From Eimeria necatrix (lineage: Eukaryota; Apicomplexa; Conoidasida; Eucoccidiorida; Eimeriidae): a DNA stretch of 19,165 nucleotides. Shown here piece by piece: positions 17,701 to 19,165 of the stretch; position 1 is the first letter of the stretch, and each line of letters begins with the position of its first letter. The translations under genes and the position numbers were made by a program. A model generated the notes under the pieces. The model was not told where the DNA came from. It made no database searches and saw nothing but the letters and a program-made list of their open reading frames with translations. Where the stretch lies: the NCBI RefSeq assembly GCF_000499385.1, contig NW_013654570.1, positions 1-19,165 on the forward strand. Reading direction: 5' to 3'.

Positions 17701-19025
17701 CAGCTGGTTAAACAAAGAGGGTCACTCATCGGAAACTGATATCTGGAGCAGCAGACTCCGCTGCAACGCTCACCAGAGTGCAAGATAATTTGTTAAAACA
17801 CCTTCCACGTTATTGCATGTGTGCATCTTTTGTTCAAATTTGGAATATCAGGCTTCATGCGTGCTGTTAGTAGCAAAATGCAGAAAACAAATTTGTGACT
17901 TGCACTGTGCCACTCTAGGGCTCCATCCACCAGTTATAACTTTTGATGCCATGGTAGAGTTCTCCACCGTTTGCGTGGTCTCATTCGTTAATGCCGATGC
18001 CTTGACAGAATTACTGTGCGACTGACTTGAGCTCTGGGCAATATTTGTCAGGTCTCCAATGGCTTCTAAGCGCCAGCGCCTGGTGATAGTAGACTGTGGA
18101 GACATTCCACCCCTCCCACCCACGTGCTAAACACAAAAAACCACCATCACAGAAAAACCGCGATGCGTTCAACTACAGAGAATTGTACAATCTAACGTTC
18201 AGGCCGTCGATACCGCAACGGTTGCACACGGCATGCCGGTGACTAATTCACAAAAGCAGAACTCCGGGTCTTCACACTTTATCTGTAACTACCGTTTTCA
18301 TTCCATAAAAATGCCCCTTGACTGCACCACGCTTGCACAGGGCTACAGAAAGGCCTTTGTTATTGCATTTGATGGCACAAAAGAATCCCGTATCCATGCT
18401 GACACATTGTAATGTGTCACCTGTACACGGCGCTCGTTCAGCGGGTTGAATAAACGCCTGCTGTACTAGGATGTTGAATAATTGGTTGGGCACCAGTTGC
18501 TTTAGGTCACCTGTGCATCAAGTTTGCAGTTTGCAGCATTTGTGGAAGGCACGTGATCGCCCCATAATGCGTGGGCCGGCAAACTTCAAGGATTGATTTT
18601 GGGACGTTTTGCTGTTACGGGCGTGAAATTCGAAGTGCCTGGTCACACACCGGTATGTCGTGAGAGGCAACCAAGTTGATGATTTGCTTGCAACGTGCTT
18701 CTGCGAGGTGGTGCATGTGCCAGGAAGTAAGCCTGACTGGCCATCCACTCAAACTCTATTCCGGCTATATGCCAAAAGAGAAATATGCGCAGACGTCTCT
18801 GCTGTCCAGCGAAAATAATTTCTACATGCCCTGCATCTACGTTGGTTCGATAAACAGAGCAACGATTCAGTTTGGTTAGAAGTCTGCGTTTGAAATTGGC
18901 AAGGCCACACTTTACAGACTCTCGCTGACTGCCAACGGCACGCAGCATGCTTGGCATATTGCAATGCTTAGATCTGAGAACTAGGTGCGTCTGCTCACAA
19001 CTAAATGCTGCAGACACCAAAGAAG
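478..19025 (+). CDS. Candidate gene built of serial single-codon (3-nt) exons; internal part only
   Basis: I do not recognise the product. About 62 elements of the form acceptor AG, three bases, donor GTRNGY lie in order on this strand, and the listed blocks give each one. Acceptors are mostly CAG, then TAG, with about ten AAG. Donors are GTA or GTG, any base, G, then mostly C or T. Spacing is about 160-430 bp, fitting short introns. Read as codons the triplets hold no stop: GCA about 14 times, GAA 8, GCG 5, GCT 4, CAA 4. Phase 2 is closed by GCT-AAA junctions (2436/2731 and 6598/7025). Phase 1 is closed by TTA-GAA (10659/10875) and by GTT-GTA (13708/13987). Only phase 0 stays open. The conceptual product is Ala/Glu/Gln/Lys rich and probably helical. 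No start codon exon, stop exon or poly(A) signal was identified, so both gene ends lie outside. Alternatives are recursive splice sites or an unknown directional RNA signal. Confidence 0.6.
628..701. ncRNA. Long near-perfect hairpin, miRNA-precursor-like
   Basis: A 17-bp perfect arm pair (628-644 with 685-701) continues inward from 646-655 with 674-683 and 657-662 with 667-672. The only interruptions are one C/C and one T/C mismatch and two G-U wobbles, closing on a TTTT loop at 663-666. The total is about 33 paired positions in 74 bases. It lies in the putative intron between the units at 478 and 792. Toxoplasma is known to have an Argonaute and miRNA-like RNAs, so an intronic small-RNA precursor is possible; a short terminal-inverted-repeat relic is the alternative. 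Strand is unknown because the structure folds either way. Confidence 0.55.
2061..2103. repeat. Tandem duplication, 23-bp period
   Basis: A 20-base string (2061-2080) is repeated exactly at 2084-2103. It lies within the putative intron 1988-2171 and looks like a recent local duplication. Confidence 0.85.
3104..5490 (+). CDS. Microexon block B: eleven or twelve candidate single-codon exons
   Basis: Candidate exons: GCC 3104 (TAG, GTGAGC); GCG 3275 (AAG, GTGCGT); GTT 3498 (CAG, GTGAGT); GAA 3779 (CAG, GTGAGC); ACC 4036 (TAG, GTGCGG); TGG 4330 (AAG, GTGAGT); TAC 4498 (CAG, GTACGC) or AAA 4514 (CAG, GTGCGC); GCA 4681 (CAG, GTAGGC); GAA 5018 (AAG, GTAAGT); CAA 5203 (AAG, GTATGT); GCT 5488 (CAG, GTGAGC). 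The pair at 4498 and 4514 is too close for an intron. Either they are alternative exons, or one is chance, or a single 19-base exon 4498-4516 uses the first acceptor and second donor. TGG at 4330 has a poor upstream pyrimidine tract and is the least certain. Conceptual residues are A, A, V, E, T, W, Y or K, A, E, Q, A. Confidence 0.58.
4832..4953. repeat. Degenerate direct repeat
   Basis: Positions 4832-4870 and 4915-4953 share the core GCGCACGTT plus a related tail ending in ATAATGAC and a G/C-rich triplet. There are several substitutions and a small gap between copies. No function is evident; it lies in the putative intron 4684-5017. Confidence 0.5.
5765..8156 (+). CDS. Microexon block C: ten candidate single-codon exons
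   Basis: Candidate exons: CTA 5765 (TAG, GTAAGC, preceded by seven T); CAA 6020 (AAG, GTGAGC); CAA 6345 (TAG, GTACGC); GCT 6598 (CAG, GTACGC); AAA 7025 (CAG, GTAAGT); GGA 7257 (CAG, GTAGGA); GCA 7503 (CAG, GTACGA); CCA 7710 (CAG, GTATGC); ACG 7889 (CAG, GTACGC); GCA 8154 (CAG, GTACGA). Intervals are 255, 325, 253, 427, 232, 246, 207, 179 and 265 bp. Conceptual residues are L, Q, Q, A, K, G, A, P, T, A. The long 427-bp interval contains the CAG/CTG-rich patch. Confidence 0.62.
6735..6875. repeat. CAG/CTG triplet-rich patch
   Basis: Interrupted CAG/GCA triplets at 6735-6750 and 6780-6825 are followed by GCTGCT and TGCTGC runs to 6873, so the halves can partly fold back. Both + frames are open here (Gln/Leu-rich and Ala-rich), but this follows from triplet composition and does not establish a gene. 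Such triplet runs are typical of Eimeria-type coccidian genomes. It lies in the putative intron 6601-7024. Confidence 0.6.
7211..7234. repeat. 12-bp tandem duplication
   Basis: TTAAAAATGTGG occurs twice head to tail (7211-7222 and 7223-7234) in a putative intron, just upstream of the GGA unit at 7257. Confidence 0.8.
8310..8540 (-). pseudogene. tufA: AT-rich insert with a broken tufA (EF-Tu) fragment, probably organellar DNA in the nucleus
   Basis: This block is sharply AT-rich compared with its flanks. On the minus strand, 8435-8310 reads as the end of the EF-Tu G domain. It begins with the GTPase G4 signature NKID, followed by an ELLE...VELEVR helix and a GD...IIKG segment, then meets a TAA at the likely breakpoint. 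The frame just upstream, about 8467-8438, gives KQVGAPNIIL, the EF-Tu strand before NKxD. The two frames are joined by a 1-base deletion near 8433-8437, and an in-frame TAA sits at 8393-8391. The part from about 8540 to 8470 is open but does not look like EF-Tu, so the insert may be a mosaic or carry an internal deletion. tufA is on coccidian apicoplast genomes, so a nuclear apicoplast insertion is the favoured origin; mitochondrial or bacterial origin is not excluded. Confidence 0.75.
8565..9714 (+). CDS. Microexon block D: six candidate single-codon exons
   Basis: Candidate exons: GAA 8565 (CAG, GTGCGC); GAA 8814 (CAG, GTATGC); GCA 8973 (CAG, GTATGC); CAT 9155 (CAG, GTATGT); GAA 9433 (AAG, GTACGC); TGC 9712 (CAG, GTGAGT). 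Intervals are 249, 159, 182, 278 and 279 bp. The interval before 8565 is 411 bp because the tufA-like insert lies in it. Conceptual residues are E, E, A, H, E, C. This is the end of the first unbroken run of units. Confidence 0.63.
8825..8840. repeat. 16-bp perfect palindrome
   Basis: GATGCGCATGCGCATC is its own reverse complement. It begins three bases after the donor hexamer of the GAA unit at 8814 and contains a GCATGC core of the kind recognised by ApiAP2 factors. Confidence 0.6.
9721..10655. other. Unit-free gap with distinct composition
   Basis: No strict unit occurs between 9712 and 10659. The only candidate is a 5-base spacing at 9977-9981 (AAG acceptor, GTAAGT donor). From about 9990 to 10620 the sequence changes character: purine-rich (GAGAGAG-type) near 10000-10140, then C-rich to 10620. 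Overlapping + frames of 75 to 113 codons are open, one with a hydrophobic stretch, but I recognise none of them. It could be an inserted element or an ordinary longer intron. Confidence 0.5.
10659..12163 (+). CDS. Microexon block E: seven candidate single-codon exons
   Basis: Candidate exons: TTA 10659 (CAG, GTACGT); GAA 10875 (TAG, GTACGC); AGA 11144 (CAG, GTATGG); GCA 11501 (CAG, GTATGT); TCT 11787 (TAG, GTACGT); GAA 11965 (CAG, GTACGT); GCG 12161 (CAG, GTGAGC). Intervals are 216, 269, 357, 286, 178 and 196 bp. Conceptual residues are L, E, R, A, S, E, A. The join TTA-GAA places TAG in phase 1, and TCT-GAA places TGA in phase 2, so only phase 0 is open here. Confidence 0.62.
12167..12660. 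other. Double-length interval without a unit
   Basis: The 503-bp interval is about twice the local average, so one unit may be missing or diverged. I searched around 12320-12500 and found no acceptable AG-NNN-GT site. A GTGCGT at 12372 lacks a nearby YAG acceptor. Confidence 0.4.
12664..15214 (+). CDS. Microexon block F: eleven candidate single-codon exons
   Basis: Candidate exons: GCA 12664 (CAG, GTGCGG); GCA 12929 (CAG, GTGCGC); GCG 13189 (CAG, GTACGT); GCT 13464 (CAG, GTTCGT); GTT 13708 (CAG, GTACGA); GTA 13987 (CAG, GTATGT); GCA 14276 (CAG, GTAAGC); GCA 14480 (CAG, GTATGT); TCA 14751 (TAG, GTACGC); GAT 14941 (CAG, GTGCGC); GCA 15212 (CAG, GTAAGA). Intervals are 265, 260, 275, 244, 279, 289, 204, 271, 190 and 271 bp, the most even stretch in the window. 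GCT at 13464 has a GTT donor and is accepted because it divides a 519-bp gap evenly. Conceptual residues are A, A, A, A, V, V, A, A, S, D, A. Confidence 0.65.
13895..13935. repeat. Perfect 19-bp hairpin with 3-base loop
   Basis: Arms 13895-13913 and 13917-13935 are exact reverse complements around the loop GTA, and are AT-rich. The structure lies in the putative intron 13711-13986, ending about 50 bp before its acceptor. A perfect inverted repeat suggests a recent origin or strong structural constraint. Confidence 0.85.
14875..14896. repeat. 11-bp tandem duplication
   Basis: CGATAGATCAG occurs twice head to tail (14875-14885 and 14886-14896) in the putative intron before the GAT unit at 14941. 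Confidence 0.8.
15509..15602. ncRNA. Imperfect long hairpin, pre-miRNA-like
   Basis: The arm 15509-15546 pairs with 15564-15602. Pairing is interrupted at spaced single positions: one bulged G (15598), A/C mismatches at 15517/15593 and 15526/15584, a G-U wobble at 15533/15577, and mismatches near 15541 and 15543. About 33 bases pair, and a T-rich loop of about 17 bases closes it. Evenly spaced single mismatches in a 94-base hairpin are typical of miRNA precursors and unlike a fresh inverted repeat. It lies in the 487-bp putative intron 15215-15698. Confidence 0.55.
15699..17603 (+). CDS. Microexon block G: six candidate single-codon exons around a gap
   Basis: Candidate exons: GTA 15699 (TAG, GTACGC); CAG 16616 (TAG, GTGCGC); GAG 16864 (CAG, GTGCGC); GCA 17133 (TAG, GTGCGT); GCA 17252 (CAG, GTACGA); GCA 17601 (CAG, GTGCGT, after a seven-T run). 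The first interval is 917 bp and holds a weaker candidate TCT at 15948 (CAG acceptor after a pyrimidine tract, donor GTGCAC lacking the usual G). The 119-bp interval 17133-17252 is unusually short, so one of these two may be optional. Conceptual residues are V, Q, E, A, A, A. Confidence 0.55.
15708..16612. other. Unit-poor gap
   Basis: It contains the long open frame at 15862-16596 and only one near-match unit (TCT at 15948). The sequence otherwise resembles the surrounding putative introns. Confidence 0.45.
15862..16596 (+). other. Long open reading frame of unknown status
   Basis: From the first ATG at 15862 the frame is open for 244 codons to TAA at 16594; the previous in-frame stop is at 15844. 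I recognise no domain. A Gln/Arg/Lys-rich middle is followed by a hydrophobic stretch, including IIMLVAVGL, near codon 175. A frame this long is unlikely by chance in about 19 kb, and it fills most of the 917-bp gap between units at 15699 and 16616. It could be a retained coding exon, a gene nested in an intron, or chance. A minus-strand frame of 163 codons (15959-15468) overlaps its start, which weakens the case. Confidence 0.25.
17610..18720. other. Gap with possible decayed units
   Basis: There is no strict unit here. Weak look-alikes are GCT at 17852 (CAG acceptor but TC where GT is expected), GCC at 18203 (CAG acceptor, GTCGAT) and GAT at 18467 (TAG acceptor, GTTGAA). Intervals would be 251, 351, 264 and 257 bp, matching the array, but these sites were found by relaxing the pattern. 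From about 17900 to 18200 the sequence is C-rich, and a 91-codon minus frame (18123-17848) is open; I do not recognise it. Confidence 0.35.
18724..18726 (+). CDS. Single-codon exon candidate GAA
   Basis: CAG acceptor at 18721-18723, GAA, then donor GTAAGC. It follows an 1123-bp gap without a strong unit. The first bases of the following intron share an 11-base string with the intron after 15701. Confidence 0.55.
19014..19025 (+). CDS. Candidate 12-nt exon (four codons)
   Basis: A CAG acceptor ends at 19013 and a strong consensus donor, AAG then GTGAGA, begins at 19026. Between them are four codons, ACA CCA AAG AAG (T, P, K, K), open in phase 0. It lies 290 bp after the GAA unit at 18724, an ordinary interval for this array. 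It suggests that some exons are larger than three bases but still multiples of three. A TAG directly followed by GTGCGT at 18982 could compete as a splice site. Confidence 0.4.
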
Positions 19026-19165
19026 GTGAGAACCTTACTAAAGCAGGTGTTATTAACTTTCTAGGTACCTATAGGGCATAAACCGCGATCTTTGTTTGCG
19101 CTACTCCCCAGCGTTTTTTGGATGGCCACTAGAGCCAGCTAGGCTACCTTTCGGATGCTGCAACT

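Noticed and set aside
17848..18123. Minus-strand 91-codon frame in the C-rich gap
   Set aside because: Ser/Thr-rich with no recognisable domain and no supporting signals. It is mentioned under the gap only.
18400..18419. Inverted repeat of 9 bp around GT
   Set aside because: Perfect but short; several such palindromes are expected in 19 kb.

Overview
This window looks like nuclear DNA of an alveolate, most likely a coccidian apicomplexan. That is an inference from three things: many TGCATGC-type octamers, a CAG/CTG triplet-rich patch, and an AT-rich insert resembling decayed organellar or bacterial tufA (EF-Tu). No conventional gene is visible. The longest open frame is about 250 codons and matches nothing I recognise. 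There is no operon, rRNA, tRNA, CRISPR array or intact transposon.

The main feature is a strand-specific series of about 62 short elements on the + strand, each of the form (C/T/A)AG-NNN-GT(A/G)NG(Y). This is a 3' splice acceptor, exactly three bases, then a 5' splice donor. By eye I count about 50 exact YAG-NNN-GTRNGH matches; base-composition chance predicts 3 to 4. The same flanks around 2 or 4 bases give only about five hits each, and I saw one convincing match on the minus strand. From 478 to 9714 the elements are 159 to 427 bp apart with no shorter gap except one ambiguous pair. This is what a chain of short introns with a minimum length would give; scattered chance motifs would cluster. 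Read in order as codons the triplets contain no stop, are dominated by Ala (GCA, GCG, GCT, GCC) and Glu (GAA), and stay open only in phase 0. My best explanation is a gene whose exons are mostly one codon long, running beyond both ends of the window. It would use about 19 kb of DNA to encode roughly 65 residues of an Ala/Glu/Gln-rich, probably helical protein. This is a sequence-only hypothesis; transcript data would decide it.

Layout: 1-477, no confident unit; 478-9714, near-continuous unit series; 9715-10658, gap of different composition; 10659-15701, second series with one double-length gap at 12164-12663; 15702-16615, gap holding the 250-codon open frame; 16616-17603, third series; 17604-18723, gap with possible decayed units; 18724 onward, a last triplet unit and a plausible 12-base exon at 19014-19025.

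Inside the putative introns are three strong RNA-type hairpins (628-701, 13895-13935, 15509-15602), the tufA-like insert (about 8310-8540), small tandem duplications and the triplet-rich patch. Subtracting the tufA-like insert from its interval restores an ordinary intron length, so it appears to be a late arrival within one intron.
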